The notes under the pieces were generated by a model. It was not told where the DNA came from. It saw nothing but the letters and a program-made list of their open reading frames with translations, and did not search any database. This document shows, piece by piece, positions 27,920 through 35,853 of a stretch of DNA of 64,000 nt. A program made the translations under genes and the position numbers. The DNA lies in NCBI GenBank assembly GCA_024213275.1, contig JANAVG010000016.1, forward strand, positions 19,440 to 83,439, written 5' to 3'. The DNA comes from Rossellomorea sp. BNER (GTDB lineage: Bacteria; Bacillota; Bacilli; Bacillales; Bacillaceae_B). Position 1 is the stretch's first letter. Every line of letters starts with the position of its first letter.

Positions 27920-28105
27920 TTGAAGAATATTAAATGGATTTTTGTACTGTTTGCAGTATTAGCAGCAACTTGTATTATGGGAATCGGAGTGGCAATAGGT
28001 GAAGGAAGTATCCTCATAGCTTTAATAAGTATTGTTGTTCTATTTGTTGTAATGGGGTTTGGATTTAAAACAAAGAAAAAATATAGAGAAGAAGGTAAAT
28101 TGTAA
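27920..28105 (+). CDS. ylaF: YlaF-like small membrane protein (DUF5325)
   Basis: The 61-residue protein has two membrane segments (WIFVLFAVLAATCIMGIGVAI and ILIALISIVVLFVVMGFGF) and a basic tail KTKKKYREEGKL, matching DUF5325/YlaF. It starts with TTG preceded by GGAGAGAG. The stop codon directly abuts repeat A copy 2. It is divergent from typA. Confidence 0.8.
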   Translation: MKNIKWIFVLFAVLAATCIMGIGVAIGEGSILIALISIVVLFVVMGFGFKTKKKYREEGKL

Positions 28106-28230
28106 CTAGAAAAGCGAAAGCGCCTTGAACAGGCCTGACAAGCATAAGACGAGCCCCATAGAAAGGGTGCCTTTTCCCTTTCTATGGGGCTTGCTTATGT
28201 CTCGAAGGCCTGGGCGCTGAAGCTAGACAC
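28106..28230. repeat. Palindromic repeat family A, copy 2
   Basis: It has the same ends as copy 1, but the central stem is CCCCATAGAAAGGG with CCCTTTCTATGGGG. Relative to copy 1 the outer base pairs are changed on both arms, so pairing is kept. It begins at the base after the ylaF stop codon. Confidence 0.8.
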
Positions 28231-28314
28231 AAGCAAAGCAGAAGCGCGTTGCTCCTTTTTTTAGGTTTAGAATCGTGAAATTGGACAGATTTTCTTATTA
28301 TTAGAATGGGATTG

Positions 28315-29109
28315 TTAACCTTTATTGAGGTAATCATTTAATATTTTATTATAAAGACTTGGCTTCCCAACAAGTAGCGAGCTTTTATTGAGAAGATTTA
28401 ACTCATTACCTTTTAAATCAGTAACAATCCCTCCAACTTCTTCAATTAAAATTTTACCTCCAGCAATATCCCATGGTGCCAATCTCATTGTTAAGTAGGC
28501 ATCAAGCCTACCCGAGGCCACATAGGCCATTTCTAATGCTGCCGATCCATATGACCTTGTTGCTCTAACATCCTTTACAAGAGGTGCTAAAATACTTGGA
28601 TCAATTTTTCGATTATCCGTGATCCACAATGCATTTAATGCAATAACAGCATTTTCGACTCTAACAGGTTCTAGTTTAGGTAGCGCATAATCATTCATAA
28701 ATGCACCGCAACCTTTTTGACCATGATACAATTCATCGTGGACAACATCATAAATATACCCTAATACACCTATCCCATCCTCATATATACCAATAGAGAT
28801 AGCAAAATTCCTTTGTTGATGAACAAAATTCATTGTCCCATCAATTGGATCAATTATCCAAACAACACCTTCAAGACTTTCTAGTTCATCTCCAAAGCCT
28901 TCCTCACCAAGAATTTTATGATCAGGATAGACTGACCTAATTTTCTCTATGAAATATTGTTCTGTTTCTTTGTCAATGTTTGTAACAAGATCGTTTCGAT
29001 TAGACTTTGTCTGAATATTAAGCTCTGTTTGAAAGGATTCTCTAACTTTATCTCCAGCCTCTTTTATCCATTGTTTCACATATGTATCCATCTCTGACCA
29101 ATTTGACAT
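28315..29109 (-). CDS. suhB: Inositol monophosphatase family phosphatase (SuhB/YktC)
   Basis: The 264-residue enzyme has the Mg2+-binding motif set of the IMPase family: GEEGFG (near residue 68), WIIDPIDGTMNFVH (about 83-96) and the C-terminal APWDIAGGKILIEEVGG. It hydrolyses phosphate from inositol or related sugar phosphates in the cytoplasm; the true substrate in Bacillus is uncertain. The position matches B. subtilis yktC. A terminator upstream (29210-29237) isolates it from ykzI, so it should have its own promoter. Confidence 0.9.
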   Translation of the reverse strand: MSNWSEMDTYVKQWIKEAGDKVRESFQTELNIQTKSNRNDLVTNIDKETEQYFIEKIRSVYPDHKILGEEGFGDELESLEGVVWIIDPIDGTMNFVHQQRNFAISIGIYEDGIGVLGYIYDVVHDELYHGQKGCGAFMNDYALPKLEPVRVENAVIALNALWITDNRKIDPSILAPLVKDVRATRSYGSAALEMAYVASGRLDAYLTMRLAPWDIAGGKILIEEVGGIVTDLKGNELNLLNKSSLLVGKPSLYNKILNDYLNKG

Positions 29110-29209
29110 CGATAAGCCTCCAGTAAAATATGGTTGACATTACTTAGCTAATAGCTTAAATTAAATTATTTTATGATTCAAGTTTTTGAAATTGTAATCC
29201 ATAAAAATA

Positions 29210-29237
29210 CGAACTCTTTTCAAACTTCAAGAGTTCG
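29210..29237 (-). terminator. Hairpin terminator after ykzI
   Basis: CGAACTCTT pairs with AAGAGTTCG, followed on the minus strand by TATTTTTAT. Confidence 0.65.
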
Positions 29238-29305
29238 CTAGGTGAAAAACAACATCATCATATTTTATTAATATCCCCTTTAACATCTTTACGCTTCTTA
29301 ATCAT

Positions 29306-29506
29306 TTAAAGTGCTTGTAATTTTACCATTTCATCACGAATTTTAGTCAATTTATCTTTTGATTTTTTCTGTACTTCCTGGTTCTGATCTTGAAGGGCTT
29401 CAAAAAGAACGGCTAATTCATAGTCCATTTCTAATCTCAGAACAGCTAATCTCTGCTGCCTAATATCCTTTTTCCTTGTGGAGCTCATAACTTGTTTCAC
29501 AGACAA
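29306..29506 (-). CDS. ykzI: YkzI-like small coiled-coil protein
   Basis: The 66-residue protein is almost wholly charged helix, with LAVLRLEMDYELAVLFEALQDQNQEVQKK at its centre and a likely coiled coil. Length and position between the suhB and yktB genes fit B. subtilis ykzI. The start is uncertain: TTG at 29506 is close to AAGGGGTG, and GTG at 29500 has better spacing. Function unknown. Confidence 0.7.
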   Translation of the reverse strand: MSVKQVMSSTRKKDIRQQRLAVLRLEMDYELAVLFEALQDQNQEVQKKSKDKLTKIRDEMVKLQAL

Positions 29507-29686
29507 TACACCCCTTCCAAATTCTTTTCATTTAGAGAATATTCAGATAATAATTACTACATTGTATGAGGGTTGAAACAATCCCGCAACTAAAATGTGT
29601 ATTTACCTAGCAGGAATCAAGTTAGTTCATTTTGTAAAAACTTCTATGATAAAATGTTTTCAATATATTAAGGAGGCAACATTTTA

Positions 29687-30307
29687 ATGAAATTTAATGG
29701 TTTTAAGAAAAAAGACTTTGATGTATTTAAAATTGATGGTCTTGAAAATCGAATGGAAGCTCTTATTCATACAATTAGACCTAAACTGGAATGGCTCGGA
29801 GATCACTTCTCACCAACTCTTAGCACAATGATAGGAGATGAAATATTCCCTCACGTTGCAAAACATGCACGCCGTTCCGTCAATCCCCCAGATGATACTT
29901 GGGTGGCTTTTGCTAATAACAAAAGAGGCTATAAACAGCACCCGCATTTTCAAATTGGACTTTGGGAAACTCATGTATTTGTTTGGTTCGCTATGATTTA
30001 TGAGGCACCCAACAAGGAAGAATTCGGAAAAGCCCTTGAATTACAATTTGATTCATTACGAGCAGATATTCCTGATCATTATGTCTGGTCAGGTGATCAC
30101 ACAAAGCCTGATGCAAAAACATTCTCCGAAATGTCGGATGATGATCTTCAACAACTGTTCAAACGGCTTCAATCCGTTAAAAAAGCAGAAATTCTTTGTG
30201 GAATTCAGATACCAAAAGAAAAAGCAATCAAAATGTCAGGGAAAGAAACGCTTGAGACTATTCAGGATGCATTTGTAAAATTATTACCCCTTTATAAACT
30301 TTATTAA
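29687..30307 (+). CDS. yktB: YktB-like protein (UPF0637/DUF1054)
   Basis: The 206-residue soluble protein contains [22 protein letters not shown] at its N-terminus and [25 protein letters not shown] in the middle, which mark the UPF0637 family restricted to Firmicutes. GGAGGC precedes the ATG. It is divergent from ykzI and is followed by repeat B copy 1. No activity is known for the family. Confidence 0.88.
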   Translation: MKFNGFKKKDFDVFKIDGLENRMEALIHTIRPKLEWLGDHFSPTLSTMIGDEIFPHVAKHARRSVNPPDDTWVAFANNKRGYKQHPHFQIGLWETHVFVWFAMIYEAPNKEEFGKALELQFDSLRADIPDHYVWSGDHTKPDAKTFSEMSDDDLQQLFKRLQSVKKAEILCGIQIPKEKAIKMSGKETLETIQDAFVKLLPLYKLY

Positions 30308-30355
30308 ACAATATAAAGGAAAGGAAAAACTATTCTGTTTCTTTTGTTCTTTCTA

Positions 30356-30455
30356 TTTGGCTGTTTTCGTAAACTTTGTTGCTATTTTCAAAAAAAGTAG
30401 TGGTTGATTTCACAAAATTCTATTTATAAAATAAAAACCTTTTAGAAAAGCTTTT
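30356..30455. repeat. MITE-like repeat family B, copy 1
   Basis: The left end GGCTGTTTTCGTAAACTTTGTTGC matches other B copies, and the right end CCTTTTAGAAAAGC is its imperfect inverse. It lies between yktB and the yktA terminator. Confidence 0.65.
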
Positions 30456-30471
30456 ATTTAAAATACCAAAA

Positions 30472-30555
30472 AAGAGCTAGCCTTATAAAAAACCAGCATT
30501 TTTGGGATATTCCATAGAGGATCCACTAGATGCTGTTCTCTTTAGGCTAGCTCTT
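30472..30555 (-). terminator. Long nested hairpin and terminator after yktA
   Basis: A 12-bp perfect outer stem (AAGAGCTAGCCT with AGGCTAGCTCTT) encloses about 60 bases holding a second stem (AGCAT/ATGCT) and a third (GGAT/ATCC). On the minus strand T6 follows the last arm. The size is far beyond a normal terminator. Confidence 0.7.
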
Positions 30556-30557
30556 AG

Positions 30558-30842
30558 TTATTTTTTCATTTTAATAATCATTCCGTCTTCACAGTTTTTC
30601 ATTTCTTTTACTACATGATAGGACGAATATCCACTTGATTCTTCAAACTCCTTAAAGATTTTCTTCTCTTCTGATTTACTTGGTACGATCTCTTTAAACC
30701 TGCGATAAGAATCCATAAGAAACTCTCTTTTTATCCCTTTTTCATAAGCCTTCTCAATAGTTTCAAAAAACTTTACCACATCAATGACTTCTTCAGTTGA
30801 CCAATCTATAGAGAATGGATATTGATATTCCATGCTTAGCAC
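30558..30842 (-). CDS. yktA: YktA-like protein (UPF0223)
   Basis: The 94-residue helical protein starts [36 protein letters not shown], diagnostic for UPF0223. The true start could be the Met at residue 4 (MEYQYPF). It overlaps no other gene and lies 25 bases downstream of the nitronate monooxygenase-like gene. Function unknown. Confidence 0.88.
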   Translation of the reverse strand: MLSMEYQYPFSIDWSTEEVIDVVKFFETIEKAYEKGIKREFLMDSYRRFKEIVPSKSEEKKIFKEFEESSGYSSYHVVKEMKNCEDGMIIKMKK

Positions 30843-30867
30843 CTACTTCGTATTAATAAAGATAATC

Positions 30868-31827
30868 TTATTTTGACCATTTTCCGCGAATGTTTTCAGC
30901 TTCAGAAAAGATATTTCTAAAAAGAGTGTTTACGGAAGGAATATCATTAACAAGGCCCATAACTTGACCTGCCCACCCAAATCCTTGATCTTCATATCCT
31001 TCGTATATGTATTTCTGGTTTGCTTTTCCACTGATCAAAACTTTTAAATCATCATATGTTCCTTTTTGACTTTCAATGGTCAAAATTTTTTCAGTCCATG
31101 GCCCCTTAATAGCCCTAGCTGGAGCACCTATCGATCGCTTAATGACCACTGTATCATTTTCTGATCCCTCAATCAATCGCTGTTTATATACGTCTGAAGC
31201 ATGAATACATTCTTTTGTTGCAATAAATCGAGTGCCCATTTCAACTCCTTCTGCTCCTAGACTTAAAGCAGCCATAAAACCTCTACCATCACCTATTCCT
31301 CCCGATGCAATGACTGGTATAGAAACAGCATCAACTACTCTAGGTATTAATACAAACGTTCCAATATCATCTTTACCAATATGACCTCCACCTTCTTGCC
31401 CTACTACCATAACGGCATCCGCACCCAGCTCTTCTGCCTTTACTGCTTGTCTTTTGGCAGCAACTAAAACAAGCTTCTTAACATCTGCTCCTTCTAGTTG
31501 TTCGAAGATCGGCGTTGGATTTCCCCCTGTCATTGAGATAACTGGAACTTTTTCGTCGATTGCTACATCTAAAAAGTGTGAAAAAGGTCTTCCATGCTGA
31601 CCAATCGCAAAGTTGACTCCAAATGGTTTATCTGTTAAAGTTTTTACCTTTCTTATTTCTTCTTTAAGTGCTTCTGGAGAAGGTAAAGACATAGCTGTTA
31701 TTTGTCCGAGTCCACCTGCATTAGAAACGGCTGCAGCTAAATCTGAATAGGCCAAATACGCTAACCCACCTTGGATAATAGGATATTTAATTCCCAACAA
31801 CTCAGTTACTCTTGTTTTCCAGTTCAT
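30868..31827 (-). CDS. Nitronate monooxygenase / FabK-like FMN enzyme
   Basis: The 319-residue TIM-barrel flavoprotein starts MNWKTRVTELLGIKYPIIQGG and has VGQEGGGHIG, the Gly-rich FMN phosphate-binding loop, and IPVIASGGIGDGRG. These are signatures of the NPD (2-nitropropane dioxygenase) family, which also contains the enoyl-ACP reductase FabK. Sequence alone does not decide between detoxifying nitronate oxidation and enoyl reduction. The ATG at 31827 has GAGGGAG eight bases upstream and is preferred over 31848. It probably shares a transcript with yktA. Confidence 0.88.
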   Translation of the reverse strand: MNWKTRVTELLGIKYPIIQGGLAYLAYSDLAAAVSNAGGLGQITAMSLPSPEALKEEIRKVKTLTDKPFGVNFAIGQHGRPFSHFLDVAIDEKVPVISMTGGNPTPIFEQLEGADVKKLVLVAAKRQAVKAEELGADAVMVVGQEGGGHIGKDDIGTFVLIPRVVDAVSIPVIASGGIGDGRGFMAALSLGAEGVEMGTRFIATKECIHASDVYKQRLIEGSENDTVVIKRSIGAPARAIKGPWTEKILTIESQKGTYDDLKVLISGKANQKYIYEGYEDQGFGWAGQVMGLVNDIPSVNTLFRNIFSEAENIRGKWSK

Positions 31828-32047
31828 ATTATTCACTCCCTCACACATTATTTCTCTCTTACTTTGAAAAAATCCTCTCTATTTGACAAAATGAAGATAC
31901 TCAGGCAAATGCCACTATGAAAACGAAAAAGAAAGTGCTATAATTTCGAAAGTGCCTTGAGCTAATCAGCTTTTCAATTGCTCATGGTGAAAAAATTAAA
32001 TGTAATTACTAAGTTTATAGCAAAACTTTAAAGAGGTGTAGAATGAA

Positions 32048-33517
32048 TTGTCACAATATAAAACGCCACTGTTTACAGGCTTAATCGAACATAGTAAAAA
32101 GAATCCCTTACAATTCCATATTCCTGGTCATAAAAAAGGGGCAGGAATGGATCCAGAATTTAGATCATTTATTGGTGATAATGCACTTTCAATAGATTTA
32201 ATCAATATCGGCCCACTAGATGATCTTCATCAGCCTAAAGGCATGATTAAACAAGCTCAAGATTTAGCGGCTGAAGCTTTTGGGGCAGATCATACTTTCT
32301 TCTCTGTTCAAGGGACAAGCGGTGCCATTATGACAATGGTGATGTCGGTATGTGGGCCAGGAGACAAAATTATTGTTCCTAGAAATGTTCATAAATCCGT
32401 TATGAGCGCCATTGTCTTCTCAGGTGCTACACCTATTTTCATTCATCCAGATGTCGATGTGGACTTAGGAATTTCACATGGTATCACAACGGATTCAGTA
32501 TCAAGAGCGCTAGAGCAGCATCCTGATGCAAAGGGTGTTCTAGTTATTAATCCCACGTATTTTGGAATTTCGGCTGATTTGAAGAAAATCGTTGAAATTG
32601 CTCATTCGCACGAAGTACCAGTACTAGTTGATGAAGCTCATGGAGTACACATTCATTTCCATGATAAGCTTCCACTTTCTGCTATGCAAGCAGGTGCTGA
32701 TATGGCAGCAACGAGTGTTCATAAATTGGGTGGCTCAATGACTCAAAGCTCCGTTTTAAATATTCGAGAGGGTTTAGTGTCCCCCAAAAGGGTTCAGAGC
32801 ATTTTGAGTATGCTTACTACAACATCTACTTCCTATTTACTGCTAGCTTCCCTAGATGTGGCTAGAAAAAGGTTAGCTACAGAAGGAAAGGAATTAATCG
32901 AAAAAACCATTCAGCTCTCTGAAACACTTCGTACAAAAATAAATATGATTGAAAATCTATACTGTGTTGGGAAAGAAATCTTAGGAACAAAAGCAACATT
33001 CGATTACGATCCAACAAAGTTAATTATTTCGATTAAAGATTTAGGTATTTCAGGATATGATGCTGAAATATGGTTACGAGAGGTTCATAATATCGAGGTA
33101 GAACTTTCAGACTTATACAACATCCTTTGTATTATTACACCAGGTGATACTCTTGCTGACGGAGAAAAATTAGTATCTGCCTTACAGGAGCTTTCTTCAA
33201 AGTGCTCCCAAATCAACAATGATTCTCGTCCTAAAGTTCTTTTACCGGATATACCTGTATTATCACTCAGTCCAAGGGACGCTTTTTACGCTGATACAGA
33301 GGTGATACCAATTGATGAATCGATCGGACGGATAATAGCAGAATTTATTATGGTATATCCACCAGGAATCCCAATCTTTATACCAGGCGAAATTATTACA
33401 GCTGAAAATATTAATTACATTAAAACCAATATGGAGGCTGGACTTCCTGTACAAGGACCAGAAGATTATGACCTAAGACATTTACGCGTCATAAAAGAGC
33501 ATAAAGCGATACGTTAA
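32048..33517 (+). CDS. speA: Arginine decarboxylase (PLP, fold type I)
   Basis: The 489-residue enzyme decarboxylates arginine to agmatine for spermidine synthesis. The PLP lysine is in TSVHKLGGS (Lys226), preceded by DEAHG (195-199), the canonical Orn/Lys/Arg decarboxylase pattern. LQFHIPGHKKG near residue 21 is typical of the Bacillus SpeA group. It starts at TTG with AGAGGTG upstream; an ATG at 32043 is out of frame. The length matches B. subtilis SpeA. A terminator follows. Confidence 0.93.
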   Translation: MSQYKTPLFTGLIEHSKKNPLQFHIPGHKKGAGMDPEFRSFIGDNALSIDLINIGPLDDLHQPKGMIKQAQDLAAEAFGADHTFFSVQGTSGAIMTMVMSVCGPGDKIIVPRNVHKSVMSAIVFSGATPIFIHPDVDVDLGISHGITTDSVSRALEQHPDAKGVLVINPTYFGISADLKKIVEIAHSHEVPVLVDEAHGVHIHFHDKLPLSAMQAGADMAATSVHKLGGSMTQSSVLNIREGLVSPKRVQSILSMLTTTSTSYLLLASLDVARKRLATEGKELIEKTIQLSETLRTKINMIENLYCVGKEILGTKATFDYDPTKLIISIKDLGISGYDAEIWLREVHNIEVELSDLYNILCIITPGDTLADGEKLVSALQELSSKCSQINNDSRPKVLLPDIPVLSLSPRDAFYADTEVIPIDESIGRIIAEFIMVYPPGIPIFIPGEIITAENINYIKTNMEAGLPVQGPEDYDLRHLRVIKEHKAIR

Positions 33518-33518
33518 G

Positions 33519-33600
33519 ATACAGCGAAGCCCATGAAGCCAAATCCCTTCCTTCATGGGCTGTTTTAAGTCTCATAGGCTTTAGCGCACTGGAGCTGGAT
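33519..33600. repeat. Degraded repeat family A remnant containing the speA terminator
   Basis: ACAGCGAAGCCC at the left and GCGCACTGGAGCTGGAT at the right resemble the two ends of family A. The central hairpin has been replaced by AGCCCATGAAG/CTTCATGGGCT. Confidence 0.5.
33528..33566 (+). terminator. Intrinsic terminator after speA
   Basis: An 11-bp perfect stem AGCCCATGAAG/CTTCATGGGCT is followed by GTTTT. It lies inside the repeat A remnant. Confidence 0.75.
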
Positions 33601-33653
33601 TAGGACAAACTTATTTCAATGGTCAATCAATTATTATTTTTAATTATATATCC

Positions 33654-33708
33654 AAAAAAGAACCGTTATATAAAGTTGCCGAGGCCACTTATATAATGGT
33701 TCTTTTTA
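33654..33708. terminator. Bidirectional terminator-like hairpin between speA and SR1
   Basis: AAAGAACC-G-TTATATAA pairs with TTATATAA-T-GGTTCTTT, flanked by A and T runs on the two sides. It lies between convergent speA and SR1. Confidence 0.7.
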
Positions 33709-33709
33709 A

Positions 33710-33811
33710 TTGGCTGTTTCGAAAACATTGTTGTTATTTGAAAAGGAGTTAGTTGGTTGCAGCAAAATTTATGTTCTTAAAAAACAACAATCTTTTAGAA
33801 AATAACCTTTT
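33710..33811. repeat. MITE-like repeat family B, copy 2
   Basis: The left end GGCTGTTTCGAAAACATTGTTGTT and right end AAACAACAATCTTTTAGAAAATAACC are imperfect inverted repeats of about 24 bases. Inner sequence AAAAGGAGTTAGTTG is shared with copy 4. Confidence 0.75.
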
Positions 33812-33917
33812 AATTCAATATTCACTTTAACGAGTGAATCCTGTACTATCTATAATTTGGCTCTTACGGCACATTTGCGTAAAGAAAAGCTAGGCAAATA
33901 TCTGTTCATCACGCAAA

Positions 33918-34037
33918 TTAGTCGTCAATTTCTACTTCGTCTTCACAATCGCAACAATTGGAGAATAAAACTGATACCTTTTCATCTTCAAAGTGCTCGA
34001 TTGTGTTTAAACATGTTTGACAAACAATTGTACCCAT
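33918..34037 (-). CDS. sr1P: SR1P, GapA-binding small protein
   Basis: The 39-codon frame starts MGTIVCQTCLNTIEHFEDEKV, continues with a Cys-rich SNCCDCED stretch and ends in an acidic tail. It matches the known SR1P peptide in length and in its N-terminal MGTIVCQ...HFEDEKV pattern. In B. subtilis SR1P binds the glyceraldehyde-3-phosphate dehydrogenase GapA and promotes its interaction with RNase J1. Two Cys pairs (6 and 9; 28/29 and 31) suggest metal binding (inference). AAGGAG lies about ten bases before the ATG. The gene is too short for usual ORF cut-offs. Confidence 0.92.
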   Translation of the reverse strand: MGTIVCQTCLNTIEHFEDEKVSVLFSNCCDCEDEVEIDD

Positions 34038-34065
34038 AATTTTATCTCTCCTTAGTTATCTAATT

Positions 34066-34079
34066 TGAAAGCGTTTTAA
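34066..34079. promoter_or_regulatory. cre-like site in the SR1 leader
   Basis: TGAAAGCGTTTTAA resembles the CcpA cre consensus (TGWAARCGYTWNCW) with one or two mismatches at the end. It lies just downstream of the predicted transcription start. Confidence 0.5.
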
Positions 34080-34092
34080 TCTCTATGAATCT

Positions 34093-34121
34093 ATAATATT
34101 ATAACACATTTAAAATTTCAA
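34093..34121 (-). promoter_or_regulatory. Sigma-A promoter of SR1
   Basis: On the minus strand TTGAAA (34121-34116), a 17-base spacer and TATTAT (34098-34093) form a good promoter. A start near 34086 is predicted. Confidence 0.65.
34098..34108 (-). promoter_or_regulatory. CcpN-like operator 2 (within the SR1 promoter spacer)
   Basis: TGTGTTATAAT fits the reported CcpN motif TRTGHYATAYW except at one position. It sits between the -35 and -10 boxes. Confidence 0.55.
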
Positions 34122-34129
34122 GCCTAAAT

Positions 34130-34140
34130 TGTATAACACA
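34130..34140 (-). promoter_or_regulatory. CcpN-like operator 1 (upstream of SR1 -35)
   Basis: TGTGTTATACA fits the CcpN motif TRTGHYATAYW at every position. It is 32 bp (about three helical turns) from operator 2. CcpN represses SR1, gapB and pckA under glycolytic conditions in B. subtilis. Confidence 0.65.
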
Positions 34141-34172
34141 TTAAAAGTTTTTTCTTCCAATTATATATTATT

Positions 34173-34186
34173 TGAACCGCTTTCAA
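34173..34186. promoter_or_regulatory. Upstream cre-like site of SR1
   Basis: TTGAAAGCGGTTCA on the minus strand is a good match to the CcpA cre pattern, about 90 bp upstream of the predicted SR1 start. Confidence 0.5.
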
Positions 34187-34240
34187 TTTATTCTGACTAG
34201 GAAAATGTTTCTTCGCTAATTGTGAATGCTATAAAAATGA

Positions 34241-34274
34241 AAAAGGAACTGACCAAATAATATCTGCCAGTCCC
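34241..34274 (-). terminator. Terminator after the polysaccharide deacetylase gene
   Basis: GGGACTG pairs with CAGTTCC (one G-U pair) and the stem extends inward; TTTTTC follows on the minus strand. Confidence 0.65.
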
Positions 34275-34284
34275 TTCCACCATT

Positions 34285-35118
34285 TTATGCTTCTGGAGTT
34301 TGAATTAAATTAGGATCGAGAATTTCGTAACCTTTTTCACGTAATCCATTTACAATGGTCTCTAAACCTTCATTTGTCCATTCACGGTCATGCATGAGAA
34401 GGTTCGCACCATCCGTTAAGTATGGAGAATTCACCATAATATCAGCAATTGCTTCTCCTGTTTGAAAGTCCTTTTCCCAATCATATCCATATGTCCAATT
34501 CATTAAACTCATTTTCTGATTGCTTACTATCTGTTTACTAAAATCCGTATTGTCTCCAAATGGAGCTCTGAAAAATTTAGGTCTTTCCCCTATGATTGAT
34601 TCTACTGTATCGCTCAAAGAAACAATTTCCTTCTTCTGCTCCTCTTCACTTAGATCACTAAGCGTACTATGTGAATATGTATGATTTCCTATTAGAAAAC
34701 CAAGGTCATGGATTTGCTTTAAAGTTTCTTGCTCTTCAGGAGTATCTAGAAAATGACCATTGACAAAGAAGATCGCTTTCGCATCAAGTTTTTTTAACGT
34801 TTTTGCCATTTCCAATGCATGTTTGTCAGGGGCATCATCAATCGTTAATAATACAACTTTTGAATTAGCCTCTGCAATTGGTTCAATAGACCAATTACCT
34901 GGGTTGATTTTATATTGTGGCTCTACCTTCACTTTTTCATTTGTAGCCTCTACTTCTGTTTCTGTTTCATCCTTTGCATTTTTATCTTCTGATGATTCGT
35001 TTTGTTCCGTCTTACCTTCATTGTTAGTTGCCGATTCTTTAGGCTTTTCTGAAGTTGCATCTTGTGTGCAGGCTGCAAGCAAGAGCATGCTTACAAAGAC
35101 TACAATAAGTTTTTTCAT
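34285..35118 (-). CDS. Polysaccharide deacetylase (NodB-type) lipoprotein
   Basis: The 277-residue lipoprotein has signal MKKLIVVFVSMLLLAAC (lipobox LAAC, Cys17), a Glu/Lys/Thr-rich linker to about residue 70, then a NodB deacetylase domain. Catalytic and metal motifs are visible: TIDDAPD (Asp94/95), GNHTYSHSTL (His146, His150), FFRAPFGD and LLMHDRE. It should act on the outer face of the membrane on peptidoglycan or another N-acetylated glycan; the substrate is not known. The ATG at 35118 is preceded by AAGGTG; GTG at 35127 overlaps that site. Monocistronic, with its own terminator. Confidence 0.88.
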   Translation of the reverse strand: MKKLIVVFVSMLLLAACTQDATSEKPKESATNNEGKTEQNESSEDKNAKDETETEVEATNEKVKVEPQYKINPGNWSIEPIAEANSKVVLLTIDDAPDKHALEMAKTLKKLDAKAIFFVNGHFLDTPEEQETLKQIHDLGFLIGNHTYSHSTLSDLSEEEQKKEIVSLSDTVESIIGERPKFFRAPFGDNTDFSKQIVSNQKMSLMNWTYGYDWEKDFQTGEAIADIMVNSPYLTDGANLLMHDREWTNEGLETIVNGLREKGYEILDPNLIQTPEA

Positions 35119-35226
35119 CTCTCTCACCTTTCATATATTTCCTTTGAATATTTTAACATATAAAAATGATTAATAGTGGACGTACAAAGAGTTCTTACTA
35201 AATAAATCTCTTAAAAAAATATCTTA

Positions 35227-35475
35227 CTAATAATATGGGATAAATTGTTCAAATAGAAATTTCAATGAAAAAAAGGTAGCAAGACTGAGAGAGGTAATGA
35301 GAAATGTTACTCTTTTAGACTTTATGATTTTAAATCCAACCATAATGGCAAAATAGCAGAAAATCATAAACATAATCCACTTATACTCTAACTGATCTTT
35401 ATGGGAAAGCCAGACAGCTAGCGAGAAGAAGCTCCAAATGATCCATTGAATAAGGAATGTAATATAATTTTTCAT
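35227..35475 (-). CDS. Small hydrophobic membrane protein, unrecognised
   Basis: The 82-residue protein starts MKNYITFLIQWIIWSFFSLAVWL and has three predicted membrane segments (about residues 5-22, 33-50 and 56-76). I do not recognise the family. The ATG at 35475 has GGTGAG close upstream. A longer frame to 35517 would run into repeat B copy 3, so the shorter start is preferred. The promoter probably lies in or beside that repeat. Confidence 0.6.
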   Translation of the reverse strand: MKNYITFLIQWIIWSFFSLAVWLSHKDQLEYKWIMFMIFCYFAIMVGFKIIKSKRVTFLITSLSLATFFSLKFLFEQFIPYY

Positions 35476-35501
35476 ATTCTCACCACAGAATTTGTTTTTA
35501 T

Positions 35502-35671
35502 TTAAGGCTCTTTTCATAAACTTTGTTGCTTTTGGTCAATTATAAACATCTTAAATCATTAATATTAGTGCAACATTTATTGCTTTGACGAAAAGATGCC
35601 CCGAAACCTTAATCATTACGGGTTTCTATTCTTGTTCGAAAAATAAGAATCTAAGCGAAAACAGCCTTATT
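35502..35671. repeat. MITE-like repeat family B, copy 3 (long form)
   Basis: The left end AAGGCTCTTTTCATAAACTTTG and right end GCGAAAACAGCCTT are inverted repeats enclosing about 130 bases, longer than the other copies and with unrelated interior sequence. The interval 35672-35853 beyond it holds only the slp upstream region. Confidence 0.65.
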
Positions 35672-35853
35672 TAAATATATTCTCTTTATGACCAGATATA
35701 AAACATATTAAATATATTGTTGATTTTTCATTTATGTAACATTTTAATGATAGTGCTATTTTCACATCATCCATATGTTAAAATGTGAATCAAGAAGTCC
35801 ATTAGTAATATTTTTACAATCTATTAAAGATCGCGAGGAAAAGAGGATATTCA

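Larger units (their letters stand above)
33820..34086 (-). ncRNA. SR1-type dual-function RNA
   Basis: A predicted sigma-A start near 34086 gives a leader of about 50 bases, then the SR1P reading frame (34037-33918). Downstream are a stem formed by TTTGCGT/ACGCAAA (33911-33917 with 33874-33880) and a 3' hairpin ATTCACT/AGTGAAT (33820-33839). In B. subtilis SR1 encodes SR1P and also base-pairs with ahrC mRNA. The location between speA and the pdh region is conserved. Exact RNA ends are inferred; the U-tract after the last hairpin is weak. Confidence 0.75.

Noticed and set aside
33857..34039. 60-residue plus-strand frame opposite SR1P
   Set aside because: The minus-strand SR1P frame has a strong ribosome-binding site and a known sequence pattern; the plus-strand frame has neither.
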